Shown here in pieces: positions 34,413 to 43,155 of a stretch of 43,586 bases of DNA (positions within the stretch are counted from its first letter, which is position 1; every line of letters begins with the position of its first letter). The position numbers and the translations under genes were made by a program. The DNA comes from Chloroflexota bacterium. Lineage in GTDB: Bacteria > Chloroflexota > UBA6077 > FW602-bin22 > JACPRP01. Under the pieces are notes generated by a model that made no database searches, was not told the DNA's origin, and saw only the letters and a program-made list of their open reading frames with translations. Where the stretch lies: the NCBI GenBank assembly GCA_023480885.1, contig JAMCWX010000032.1, positions 1 to 43,586 on the forward strand, read 5' to 3'.

Positions 34413-35717
34413 ATGAAAGGCAAGCTGTTGACACTAAGCGTGCTCGTTCTGATTGTCGGGATGTTGTTGGCGGCGTGCGCGCCTGCCGCCCCAGCGACCA
34501 CTCCGACCTCGGTCCCGGCTACTCCTCCGTCCAAATCGGCAGTTCCCACGCCCGCCGCCTCGGTTCCCGCCACCTCATTGGGACGGAACATCAAGGTTGG
34601 AATCGTCGACACCTACAGCGGTCCGCCTGCCGCGTTTGGCAATGAGGCACTGAAGGGGTTCGAGCTAGCGCTCAAGGAAATCAACAAGACTGGCGTGCTA
34701 GGCGCGAAGATTGAGTACGCCAAGCGCGATGAGAAGTTCGCACCAGATGTCGCGCTGAGCATGGCAAAGGAATTGGTGCTTCAGGAAAAAGTTGATGTTC
34801 TGGTTGGCACCATCAACAGCGCCTCGTCGCTCGCCATCTCCGGATACGCCAAAGAGCAAAAAGTCCCGTTCATCGTGTGGACGGCCAAGAGCGAAAAGAT
34901 CACTGGCGCGAACGGCCATCGCTACGTTTTCTCCACCAGCGAGAACACAGCGATGGCGGGCAAGGCCGGCGCGCAGGGCCTCGCCAAGAAACCGTACGTC
35001 AAGTACTGGATCGCTGGCGATGACTACGAGTACGGCCACGCGCTTGCCGAATCGGCCTGGAACAATCTCAAGAAGCTGAAGCCGGACGTGCAATTGCTGG
35101 GGCAGACCTGGTGGAAAACCGGCGAACCCGATCTCGCCCCCTTCCTCACCCAGATTATGGCGGCCAAACCGGACGCGGTCATTCTTGCGACCGGCGGCGC
35201 GGGGATGACGAATGCTTTGAAAGCGGCAAAGTCCACCGGAATGTCGGATAGGATTCCGATTTGGATTCACACCGCAACCGATTATTCTGTGCTCAAGCCG
35301 CTCGGCGCGAACGCGCCCGAAGGGGTAATGGGCACGATGGATTACCATTTCTACTATCCAGATACCCCGGATAACAAAGCGTTTGTCAAAGCGTTCCAGG
35401 ATGCTTACGGCACTCCACCCGGATTTCCTGCCTACCACGCCTACAACACGGCGTATTTTATCGCGGACGCATTCAAGAAAGCCGGGTCGCTCGATAAGGA
35501 GAAGTTCATCGATGCGCTAGAGGGCTTGAAAATCAAGTCCCCGACTGGCGAAGTGGAAATGCGCGCGTGCGATCATCAAGCCGTCCTGCCGATGTACCTC
35601 GGTGTGACGAAGAAAACCTCCCAGTACGACTTTCCGATTGCCACCGACATCGTCGCGTTACAAGGCAAAGATATCATGCCCTCCTGCGACGACATCAAGA
35701 AAGCACGTGGGCAGTGA
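34413..35717 (+). CDS. livK: ABC transporter substrate-binding lipoprotein (LivK/Periplasmic_binding_6 type)
   Basis: 434 residues; ATG 34413 after AAGGAGGG. Lipoprotein signal with lipobox LLAACAP (Cys22) and a Thr/Pro/Ser-rich linker up to about residue 52. The leucine-binding-protein fold follows: NIKVGIVDTYSGPPAAFGNE, LKGFELALKEINKTGVLGAK, VDVLVGTINSASSLAISGYA, KEQKVPFIVWTA and YEYGHALAESAWNNLKKLKP. Known relatives bind branched-chain amino acids, amides or aromatic acids. The ligand is not decidable here; the nearby benzoyl-CoA genes make an aromatic acid plausible (inference). It is first gene of a complete livKHMGF operon. Located on the outer face of the cell membrane. Confidence 0.9.
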   Translation: MKGKLLTLSVLVLIVGMLLAACAPAAPATTPTSVPATPPSKSAVPTPAASVPATSLGRNIKVGIVDTYSGPPAAFGNEALKGFELALKEINKTGVLGAKIEYAKRDEKFAPDVALSMAKELVLQEKVDVLVGTINSASSLAISGYAKEQKVPFIVWTAKSEKITGANGHRYVFSTSENTAMAGKAGAQGLAKKPYVKYWIAGDDYEYGHALAESAWNNLKKLKPDVQLLGQTWWKTGEPDLAPFLTQIMAAKPDAVILATGGAGMTNALKAAKSTGMSDRIPIWIHTATDYSVLKPLGANAPEGVMGTMDYHFYYPDTPDNKAFVKAFQDAYGTPPGFPAYHAYNTAYFIADAFKKAGSLDKEKFIDALEGLKIKSPTGEVEMRACDHQAVLPMYLGVTKKTSQYDFPIATDIVALQGKDIMPSCDDIKKARGQ

Positions 35718-35773
35718 AAAGTCCAGACGTCACAGTAAGGCGAGCTAGCAGGCGAAGGGGAACATAGAGGGAT

Positions 35774-35825
35774 GGGTGGGCAGGAACGGCGAATGTGGTG
35801 TCTTCCTTGCCTTCTCTGCCCACCC
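35774..35825 (+). promoter_or_regulatory. Hairpin between livK and livH
   Basis: GGGTGGGCAG (35774-35783) pairs perfectly with CTGCCCACCC (35816-35825); an inner GGAA/TTCC could extend it. No T-run follows, so it probably stabilises or processes the livK message so that binding protein exceeds permease, as in many binding-protein operons (inference). Confidence 0.6.
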
Positions 35826-35853
35826 GAGTCTTCTGATTAGGGAGAGCCAGCGA

Positions 35854-36744
35854 ATGGAGCTTACGTTGAACCTGGACGCGTTGAGCAGCCAATTGGTGAT
35901 CGGTCTCAGTCGAACGATGATCCTTTTTATCGTTTCGGCTGGCTTGAGTTTCGTGCTGGGCGTGCTGCGCGTGCCAAACGTGGCGCATGGTTCGCTGTAC
36001 ATGATAGGCGCGTTTACCGCGTACACCATCATGGCGGCGCTCGGCAATAACCTGGCTGGCTTTTGGCTCGCGCTCCTGCTGGCGCCTCTCGTCGTGGCGC
36101 TAGTCGGCTTGATCGTCGAGCGTGGGTTGCTGTCCCACCTCTACCAGCGCGAACACCTTATGTTGATCCTCTTTACCTTCGCGATTGGACTTATCCTAAA
36201 CGATCTGGTGAAATTCGCGTGGGGCGCCGAGTACCGCTCGGTGATGCCGCCGGAAATCCTGGAGGGTTCGCTCACGCTGTTCGGTTTGGCGATCCCACGT
36301 TACAACTTGTTCCTGCTCGTCAGTGGCCCAATCGTCGCGGTTGGTCTGTGGCTCTTCGCGACCAAAACCAAAATCGGCAAGATATCGCGCGCCGCGGCAG
36401 TGGATCGCGACATGGTTGGCGTGCTGGGCATCAACGTCTCCTGGGTCTTCGCCGCGTCGTTCGTCATCGGCTGCTATCTGGCTGGATTGGGCGGCGCGCT
36501 CGTGGCGCCGACACTCAGCATCACATTAGGGATGGATCACACGGTCATTATCGAGACATTCTTAATTGTCACGATAGGTGGGCTGGGAAACATCTGGGGC
36601 GCGATGATTGGTTCGCTCATCTTCGGCGTGGGGCAGTCCATGGGGCTTTTGATTTTGCCGCAGTACGCCGTCGTGTTTCCATACGCCGCGGTAGTCATCG
36701 TCCTGCTCCTGCGACCGACCGGGTTACTGAAATCGGTATGGTGA
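35854..36744 (+). CDS. livH: ABC transporter permease LivH type
   Basis: 296 residues; ATG 35854 after AGGGAGAG is chosen. The frame is open upstream to 35776, but that part overlaps the hairpin and starts with a hydrophilic stretch. About eight transmembrane helices with family text QLVIGLSRTMILFIVSAGLS, FVLGVLRVPNVAHGSLYMIG, VERGLLSHLYQREHLMLILF, MVGVLGINVSWVFAASFVIG and ETFLIVTIGGLGNIWGAMIG. The EAA-like loop (AAAVDRDMVGVLGIN) contacts the ATPases. It forms the channel with LivM. Confidence 0.9.
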   Translation: MELTLNLDALSSQLVIGLSRTMILFIVSAGLSFVLGVLRVPNVAHGSLYMIGAFTAYTIMAALGNNLAGFWLALLLAPLVVALVGLIVERGLLSHLYQREHLMLILFTFAIGLILNDLVKFAWGAEYRSVMPPEILEGSLTLFGLAIPRYNLFLLVSGPIVAVGLWLFATKTKIGKISRAAAVDRDMVGVLGINVSWVFAASFVIGCYLAGLGGALVAPTLSITLGMDHTVIIETFLIVTIGGLGNIWGAMIGSLIFGVGQSMGLLILPQYAVVFPYAAVVIVLLLRPTGLLKSVW

Positions 36745-36852
36745 GGACACCGTATCTTTGAAGGGTGAGACACGTTCTCCTATGCCGAATGCAAACGTTA
36801 CTGGAGGGCTGCCTCCGCTCTGAAAACAAATCCTATCGGTTGAGGATACTTC

Positions 36853-37824
36853 ATGTTCAAGGGAATTGTCGGGTCGCGCTGGCGCTTGCCGATTGCGGCG
36901 GTTTCAGCGGCTCTCATTTTCGCGCCGCTCATCATACCCGTGTTCTGGATTTACATCTTGACATTGATTTTCGTCACTGCGCTGCTGGCGATCAGTCTCA
37001 ACCTGGTTCTTGGCTACGGTGGCATTTATCAATTTCATCACGCCGTGTTTTACGGCATCGGCGCCTACACCACCGCGCTGATTCTCACCAAGACCTCGCT
37101 CCCAATGTGGGTCGGGTTTGGCGCGGGACCACTCGTCGCCGCGGCAAGTGGACTGATAATCGGGTGGTTCTGCGTCAGGCTGACCAAGTTATATTTTGGA
37201 ATGCTCCAGATTTCTCTCGGTTCACTCGTCTGGATTATTGTCTCGCGGGCATACTCGATTACTGGCGGCGACAACGGCATCCACGATATCCCTGTTCCGA
37301 CGCTCCTGGGGTCCTCCAACGGCGTGTACTACTTCACCCTCATCATTTTTATGGTCAGCCTCGTCGTGATGTACCTGATCGTGAAATCACCTTTTGGCTG
37401 CACGCTTCAGGCAACTCGCGACAATCCCCAGCGTTGCGAAGCCGTCGGCATCAACGTCCGACGCCATCAACTCGCCGCGATTGGGATTGCCGCATTCTTC
37501 GCCGGCGTGGCTGGCGTGCTGTTCGTCGGTCTCGAGCGATCTGTTTTCCCAGGTTTATTGTTCTGGGTCTTTTCGCTCGAAGTTTTCGTTATGTGCCTGC
37601 TTGGCGGATGGTTCACGTTTGCAGGACCGATTGTGGGCGCGGCGGTTGTCGTCGCGTTACGAACGTCTGTCAGCATCTACACCGACTACTGGACGTTGGT
37701 CCTCGGCGTCATTCTGATCCTGTTGATTTTCTTCCTGCCCGAAGGGGTGATGGGATTCTTGCTCAAACGACTCGAACCGCGGCCCATCGAAGAAGGGAGA
37801 CCACTGGCAGATGTTGCGGGTTGA
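36853..37824 (+). CDS. livM: ABC transporter permease LivM type
   Basis: 323 residues; ATG 36853 after TTGAGGA, 108 bp after livH. About nine transmembrane helices; family text LAISLNLVLGYGGIYQFHHA, VFYGIGAYTTALILTKTSLP, QISLGSLVWIIVSRAYSITG and GGDNGIHDIPVP, and the cytoplasmic loop ATRDNPQRCEAVGINVRRHQ. It ends with VLGVILILLIFFLPEGVMGF and a short charged tail. It overlaps livG by 14 nt. Confidence 0.9.
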   Translation: MFKGIVGSRWRLPIAAVSAALIFAPLIIPVFWIYILTLIFVTALLAISLNLVLGYGGIYQFHHAVFYGIGAYTTALILTKTSLPMWVGFGAGPLVAAASGLIIGWFCVRLTKLYFGMLQISLGSLVWIIVSRAYSITGGDNGIHDIPVPTLLGSSNGVYYFTLIIFMVSLVVMYLIVKSPFGCTLQATRDNPQRCEAVGINVRRHQLAAIGIAAFFAGVAGVLFVGLERSVFPGLLFWVFSLEVFVMCLLGGWFTFAGPIVGAAVVVALRTSVSIYTDYWTLVLGVILILLIFFLPEGVMGFLLKRLEPRPIEEGRPLADVAG

Positions 37825-38575
37825 AGCAGCGGAGAAGTCATTCGACGGTTTCAAGGCGGTGAATCGAGCGAACCTGGTCGTCGAAGAGGGCGCCATCGTC
37901 GCTGTTATCGGCCCCAACGGCGCGGGCAAGACGACGTTGTTCAATTTGATCGCCGGCATTCACAAGCCGGACACCGGCAAGATACTCTTTCAAGGAGAAA
38001 ACATTTGCGGACTGGCGCCGTACGATATTTGCCGGCGCGGCATCGCGCGGGCGTTTCAAATCGCCAACATCTTTCATCGGCTTACCGTTTTCGAGAATGT
38101 GCAAGTGTCGGTGTTGTCGCAGCAGCGCAAGAGCGGGGTTCTTTTTCGCCCCGCGCAAAACCTGGCCGTCGAAGAAACGAACAGCATTCTGGCAAGCACT
38201 GGACTGCTGAACAAAGCCCGCCGCGTTGCCGGCACGCTGTCGCACGGCGACCAGCGTATTCTGGAAATGGCGATCGCACTCGGCAGCCAGCCCAGACTGC
38301 TGATTCTCGACGAACCAACCGCAGGAATGTCGCCGGAAGAAACCACCGTGACGATGGAACTCGTCAAGCACCTGTCCCAAGCGCGCGGCTTAACCATTTT
38401 GTTCTGCGAGCACGATATGGACATCGTTTTCTCGGTCGCGCAGAGCATCATGGTCATGCAGCACGGGCAGACGATCATCCAGGGCGAGCCAGAAGAGGTT
38501 AGGCAGAACGAACAAGTTCAGGAAGCGTACCTGGGCGGGGCCCTGAGCTTGTCGAAGGAGACAAGCGATGCTTGA
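37811..38575 (+). CDS. livG: ABC transporter ATP-binding protein LivG type
   Basis: 254 residues; ATG 37811 inside the end of livM. Walker A GPNGAGKTTLFNLIAG, Q-loop region FQIANIFHRLTVFENVQVSV, signature LSHGDQRILEMAIAL, Walker B LLILDEPTAGMSPEE, and switch His in FCEHDMDIVFSVAQ. Typical LivG length and insertions. It powers import together with LivF. Confidence 0.92.
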   Translation: MLRVEAAEKSFDGFKAVNRANLVVEEGAIVAVIGPNGAGKTTLFNLIAGIHKPDTGKILFQGENICGLAPYDICRRGIARAFQIANIFHRLTVFENVQVSVLSQQRKSGVLFRPAQNLAVEETNSILASTGLLNKARRVAGTLSHGDQRILEMAIALGSQPRLLILDEPTAGMSPEETTVTMELVKHLSQARGLTILFCEHDMDIVFSVAQSIMVMQHGQTIIQGEPEEVRQNEQVQEAYLGGALSLSKETSDA

Positions 38576-39266
38576 AGTGGATGGAATCCACACGTATTAT
38601 GGTTTGAGTCACATACTCTTCGGCGTCTCGCTCCGCGTTGAGAAGGGTCAGATCGTTTGTCTGCTCGGACGAAACGGTGCGGGCAAGACTACGACGATGA
38701 AGAGCATCATCGGCTTGGTTCGGCCAAAACAGGGGACCATTCGATTCAAGGGCGACGAGGTCGTGGGCAAGGCGCCGTACACGCTCGCGCGCAAAGGGAT
38801 AGGCTATGTCCCAGACGAAAGAAAAATCTTCGCCGATCTAACGGTTGGAGAAAACCTGGAAATTGCGGAGCGCAAAGCGAGAAATGGCGTGGGCTGGGAT
38901 CGCGCGCGTGTCTACGAAGTTTTCCCCGTGTTGAAGACAATCGAATCGCGCCGGGGGGGCTATCTGAGTGGCGGCGAGCAGCGAATGCTGGCGATTGGAC
39001 GCGCGCTGATGGGCAATCCGGAATTCCTGATCCTGGACGAGCCAATGGAAGGACTCGCGCCGTTGATGGTGCGCCTGATCGAAGAACAGATTCTAAGGTT
39101 GCGCGAGACCGGGCTGACCGTGCTGATGACCGAACAAAATGTCGCATCCGCGCTGCGGCTTAGCGACCACTCCTATGTGATCGACGATGGGCATATCCGA
39201 TTCCAGGGAACAGTCGAAGAGTTGAAGGCGAACGACGAGGTGAGGCGCAAGTATTTGCTGGTGTGA
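38568..39266 (+). CDS. livF: ABC transporter ATP-binding protein LivF type
   Basis: 232 residues; ATG 38568 overlaps the livG end by eight nt. Walker A GRNGAGKTTTMKSIIG, IGYVPDERKIFADLTVGENL (typical LivF), signature LSGGEQRMLAIGRAL, Walker B FLILDEPMEGLAP, and switch region LMTEQNVASALRLSDHSYVI. It is the last gene of the importer operon; the converging M50 protease gene ends 100 bp further, and no clear terminator is seen between them. Confidence 0.92.
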   Translation: MLEVDGIHTYYGLSHILFGVSLRVEKGQIVCLLGRNGAGKTTTMKSIIGLVRPKQGTIRFKGDEVVGKAPYTLARKGIGYVPDERKIFADLTVGENLEIAERKARNGVGWDRARVYEVFPVLKTIESRRGGYLSGGEQRMLAIGRALMGNPEFLILDEPMEGLAPLMVRLIEEQILRLRETGLTVLMTEQNVASALRLSDHSYVIDDGHIRFQGTVEELKANDEVRRKYLLV

Positions 39267-39365
39267 ATAATGACGGAGTGTCGGAGAATTTGAAGCGCCA
39301 TACTCGTGCCGCCCCCAGTTCTTGCTGCCCTTCCTCGAATACCCTTCGCTGCATTTGGCCCAGCC

Positions 39366-40490
39366 TCATCTCCTGGCCCCCAGGTCCTGCCTGACCTGCA
39401 GCAACCTGATGATATGGCCCCGCGTGACGAGGCCGACCACCTTTCCGTCAGACACAACCGGCAGTTGGTTCACATCCTGCTCGCCCATTGCTTCAAGGGC
39501 CTGAACCGCATCGTCTTGCGGCGCCAAGGCGTGCAGCCTTTCCCTGGGCGTCATGATACGTCCGACGTCGGTGGTGTCCCATTCTTCTTGCGACACGTGC
39601 TGAACGTCACTCAGCGTAACCATGCCGACTAGCTGAGAATCGTGGACGACTGGGAGCGCCCGAATGTTGCGTGGCAAGATGTATCTGTCCACCAGTTCTC
39701 GAACTGTGACGTTAGGAGTCACGGTCGGGACATCTTGCGCCATCATATCACGTACGGGGATTCCTCTCAGCGTTTCCTGCACTACTAGCTGCCGATAACT
39801 ACTCTCTGCCGCGTAGGTCAGAAACCAGCCAATCAACACCAGCCACACGCCGCCGAGGAAGTTGCCCGTAAACAACAGCAACAAGCCGACGAAGATTATC
39901 AGGTAGCCGAAGCCCTGCCCAACAGCAGAGGCGATTCGCGTTGCCCGCGTTAAGCTATGCGTCGCCCACCAAACGATTGAACGGAACACGCGTCCACCGT
40001 CGAGAGGGAAAGCAGGTATCAGGTTGAAGGCCGCCAGCATCAAGTTGATTATGGTCAAGTAAAGCAGAACGGCCTGCAACTGCACGTTGACACTGCCAAA
40101 AATGACCAATAGCACCCACGTGAACACGCCAATAAATATGCTGGAGAGCGGGCCGACGAAAGCCATGCGAAACTCGTCTTTCGGGTTCGTAGGCTCCCTC
40201 TGGATGTTGGAGACCCCTCCAAAAATGAACAGCGTGATGTTCGTAATGGGTAGTCCTTCCCTTTGCGCCACTAACGAGTGAGCCAGTTCGTGCAGCAGAA
40301 CTGACGCAAATAGAAGCAAAGACGCTATGACACCAACCAGCCAGTAGGTACTTATAGGCCAGCCAGGGAACTCTTGCGGAAAGAATCCCGCGGCCAGTGA
40401 CCACGTAACGAGAACGAAAACAATCAGCCACGTATAATTTATGTCGATCTCTATTCCAAAGACGTTGCCCAATCGAAATGAGCCCCGCAT
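39366..40490 (-). CDS. Membrane metalloprotease of the M50 (site-2 protease) family with two CBS domains
   Basis: 374 residues from ATG 40490. The frame is open to 40574, but family similarity starts at MRGSFRLGNVFGIEIDINYT. Membrane part: zinc motif HELAHS (in SVLLHELAHSLVAQREG), ITLFIFGGVSNIQREPTNPK, FRMAFVGPLSSIFIGV and third ligand region NLIPAFPLDGGRVFRSIVWW. C-terminal CBS pair: VRDMMAQDVPTVTPNVTVRE, LPVVHDSQLVGMVTLSDVQ and DVNQLPVVSDGKVVGLVTRG. Family role: intramembrane cleavage of regulatory membrane proteins; CBS domains may sense adenine nucleotides. The substrate is unknown. Confidence 0.88.
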   Translation of the reverse strand: MRGSFRLGNVFGIEIDINYTWLIVFVLVTWSLAAGFFPQEFPGWPISTYWLVGVIASLLLFASVLLHELAHSLVAQREGLPITNITLFIFGGVSNIQREPTNPKDEFRMAFVGPLSSIFIGVFTWVLLVIFGSVNVQLQAVLLYLTIINLMLAAFNLIPAFPLDGGRVFRSIVWWATHSLTRATRIASAVGQGFGYLIIFVGLLLLFTGNFLGGVWLVLIGWFLTYAAESSYRQLVVQETLRGIPVRDMMAQDVPTVTPNVTVRELVDRYILPRNIRALPVVHDSQLVGMVTLSDVQHVSQEEWDTTDVGRIMTPRERLHALAPQDDAVQALEAMGEQDVNQLPVVSDGKVVGLVTRGHIIRLLQVRQDLGARR

Positions 40491-40592
40491 TTCACCTAGA
40501 TCCTCTCTAGCAACGACACTACTTTTCCCAGGGTCTCTTCTCGCGAGTACTCGCTGCACAATATGTTTGCACAATCTGTGCCAGCGAGCACA

Positions 40593-41891
40593 TTAGCTTC
40601 GCTCTAGCATACGGCTGTAACACCCTCTCGCGCCAAGGGCAATAGTCGAGAGCCCGATTAGCGCCATCACCTTCTGTAGGCCTATGATATCTGCCAGGGC
40701 CCCACTGAAAAAGACGGGGAGGATCGCCAGCGCGCTGGACAATGTGAAGAGCGCGGCAAACACCCTGCCGCGTAGCGACGCTGGCGACCATTGTTGAAGT
40801 AGCGTCTGGGCTGGAACTGAGACCAGGGCACTCCCTACGCCTAGACCAGTCGCTAAGAACATTACGATCACAAGTGTCAGGGTGGCACGCGATTCGGGAG
40901 CAACGCCGCTTAACAGCACGTTCAATATCGTGTGTACGCCCGCCATTCCCAGAATGGCCACACCCATAGCGCCCAGACCGACATCAATTAGTGTTCTGCC
41001 ATCAACGATGCCAAGCACTCGGGGAACCAGCAGTAGTCCGAGCAGCGTGCCAATACCGCCTGAAGCCAGGACGTAGGACAGGTCGCTTGCGGGCAAACCA
41101 ATGACGCGCGTCAACAGCCCTACGCCTAGCGTACCAAGCATCAAGAAGATAGAGGCTACCACGCCGAAGTCGATGATGGCTGCTGCCACAGCAGCCTCCC
41201 GAGTAACGAAGACCCACAGTTCGTAGATCTCTCCCCATGCTCTGCGCAATCTAATAAACAGATTGCCCCGCTCAACCATCCATGCGCCCTGGGGAAGCGC
41301 CGGCAGTGATGCTACTAGCAGCGTACAAACCAGGTAGAGCGACGCGACCACCACGACTAAGAAGCGCAGTGTCGTCAGCTTGATGAGCAGCGGGCCGAGG
41401 AGAGCAAAGCCCACCAGTTGAGACGAGGTGAATGTTAACCCGAACAACGAGTTGGCGGCGGCAAGCTGCTCTCTCTCAACCAGAAGAGGGATGGTGGCCG
41501 CCTCAGCAGGCGCGAAAAACTGACTGATAGTGGAGAATGCGACGGACAACAGATAGATGGTCAGCAAGATGATGGACGCTGGCAGGGCTAGATCGGCCAC
41601 GATATAGGCGAGGACGGTTGCAGCACGCAAGAAGTTGGTAACCATAAGCACCTTCCGCTTATCGCTCCGATCGACAAACACGCCCGCAACGGGGCCGAAC
41701 ACTACCGCGGGCACTATGAAAGAGAGGACTACCAGGCTGGCCTGCATGCTGGAGTGACTGATCTGCCCTACTTCGATTAGCAGCGCAAAGGTGATAACGT
41801 TTTGAGCCGTCTGAGAAATCGCTTGGGCGCTCCATAGCAGGAGGAATGGACGATTCCTGAGTATTGCAAAATGAATGGCGTCACCTGGCAT
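40593..41891 (-). CDS. Major facilitator superfamily transporter
   Basis: 432 residues; ATG 41891 after AGAGGAG. Twelve likely transmembrane helices; MFS signature loop between helices 2 and 3, GPVAGVFVDRSDKRKVLMVT, and a matching one in the second half, ASLRGRVFAALFTLSSALAI. Text such as FFAPAEAATIPLLVEREQLA, AANSLFGLTFTSSQLVGFAL places it in the EntS/DUF894-like exporter group. Substrate unknown. It lies 100 bp upstream of the M50 protease gene in the same direction. Confidence 0.87.
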   Translation of the reverse strand: MPGDAIHFAILRNRPFLLLWSAQAISQTAQNVITFALLIEVGQISHSSMQASLVVLSFIVPAVVFGPVAGVFVDRSDKRKVLMVTNFLRAATVLAYIVADLALPASIILLTIYLLSVAFSTISQFFAPAEAATIPLLVEREQLAAANSLFGLTFTSSQLVGFALLGPLLIKLTTLRFLVVVVASLYLVCTLLVASLPALPQGAWMVERGNLFIRLRRAWGEIYELWVFVTREAAVAAAIIDFGVVASIFLMLGTLGVGLLTRVIGLPASDLSYVLASGGIGTLLGLLLVPRVLGIVDGRTLIDVGLGAMGVAILGMAGVHTILNVLLSGVAPESRATLTLVIVMFLATGLGVGSALVSVPAQTLLQQWSPASLRGRVFAALFTLSSALAILPVFFSGALADIIGLQKVMALIGLSTIALGARGCYSRMLERS

Positions 41892-41931
41892 TTCAGCTCC
41901 TCTGACGCCGCGACCAGTAACGTTCAGCTAC

Positions 41932-43107
41932 CTACGCGGCGGGCTTCTCTCCCAGCGTCACATCCACGCTGAACTGCTGCCCGTCCCGCACGATGTCCAG
42001 TTTCACCGTGTCCCCTGGCTTGCGCTCGCTAGTTATCTCGCCCAAGGTAGATTCGGTAACGAGCTGTCTTCCATCGATGCTGGTAATAATGTCACCTTCC
42101 CGCAAGCCGGCTTTGGCGGCAGGCGAGTCTGGAATGACTCGCGTGACCAGCACACCCTGCTTTGCCGACAACCTGATGCGGTCTGCGATGGAGGGATTCA
42201 ACGGAATGTAGGCAATCCCCAGATACGGGTGGACCGCCCGTCCCGTAGTAATGAGCTGTTGCGCAATGGGCTTCGCGGCGTCGATTGCAATGGCAAACCC
42301 GATGCCCTGAGCTTGCACTCCTGCCTCCGCCAGACCAGCCATTAGCGTGTTGATACCGATCACTTCGCCACGAGTGTTGATGAGGGGCCCACCAGAATTG
42401 CCGGGGTTGATCGGAGCGTCTGTCTGGATTAGCCCGTATAGATAGGGACCTGGCTGGCCAGATCTATCAGGCGGTTCCTGGACGGCGCGGGCGAGCGCAC
42501 TAACCACGCCAGAGGTAACTGTAGGGCCTCCGGATAAGGCCAGAGCGTTGCCGATGGCCACCACGGCGTCGCCTACTTCAAGCTTCGTCGAGTCCCCCAA
42601 AATGGCTGAGGGCAGGTTTTCGGCTGAAATCTGTACCACCGCCAGGTCGGTATCTCGATCAGAGCCCAGCGTCTTCCCCGGGAAGGTGCGCCCGTCGGCG
42701 AGGGCAACTATTAACTGCTGAGCGCCGGCCACAACGTGCCGGTTAGTAAGTATGTAGCCGTTTTTGGCATCGAAAACGATGCCAGAACCAGCTCCGACTG
42801 GGGCAGGAACAACCTGGTTGAACTGGTCGATGGCAAGTTGCTCATTTGTGATCTGGACCACCGCCGGTCGGACTCTCTCGGCCACCGTTCGGACCCAATC
42901 GGGACCAGGGGCGGCAGCTGGGACTGTTCTAATGCCGGCAGGGGGTGTCTGACTGGCGGTGGCGGGTAACACAGGGTCAGGGGTTTGAGGTTGCGTGCTC
43001 TGGGTTTGAGGTTGCACGCTCTGGAAAAAACTGCATCCGCCGGTGACAACTGAGCTAACAAGTAGCAATGTAACAATCAATATTCGGGACGAAGTCCAGT
43101 AAATCAT
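41932..43107 (-). CDS. htrA: HtrA/DegP-like serine protease with PDZ domain, predicted lipoprotein
   Basis: 391 residues; ATG 43107 after GGAGGA. Lipobox VVTGGCS (Cys25), Gln/Pro/Thr-rich linker to about 75, then a trypsin-like domain with the triad His in LTNRHVVAG, Asp in DTDLAVVQI and Ser in NPGNSGGPL. One PDZ domain follows (YLGIAYIPLNPS, GVLVTRVIPDSPAAKAGLRE, GDIITSIDGRQL). Family role: quality control of misfolded proteins outside the cytoplasm and regulated proteolysis. The lipid anchor holds it at the membrane surface. It precedes the MFS gene by 40 bp in the same direction. Confidence 0.92.
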   Translation of the reverse strand: MIYWTSSRILIVTLLLVSSVVTGGCSFFQSVQPQTQSTQPQTPDPVLPATASQTPPAGIRTVPAAAPGPDWVRTVAERVRPAVVQITNEQLAIDQFNQVVPAPVGAGSGIVFDAKNGYILTNRHVVAGAQQLIVALADGRTFPGKTLGSDRDTDLAVVQISAENLPSAILGDSTKLEVGDAVVAIGNALALSGGPTVTSGVVSALARAVQEPPDRSGQPGPYLYGLIQTDAPINPGNSGGPLINTRGEVIGINTLMAGLAEAGVQAQGIGFAIAIDAAKPIAQQLITTGRAVHPYLGIAYIPLNPSIADRIRLSAKQGVLVTRVIPDSPAAKAGLREGDIITSIDGRQLVTESTLGEITSERKPGDTVKLDIVRDGQQFSVDVTLGEKPAA

Positions 43108-43155
43108 AGCTATCCTCCATTACGGGCTATTTCGGTTTGGGTGGTAGCCGCGACG

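Noticed and set aside
36765-37862. 365-codon rightward frame overlapping livM
   Set aside because: It is rich in Arg, His and Cys with no hydrophobic segments, and livM in another frame has full permease text.
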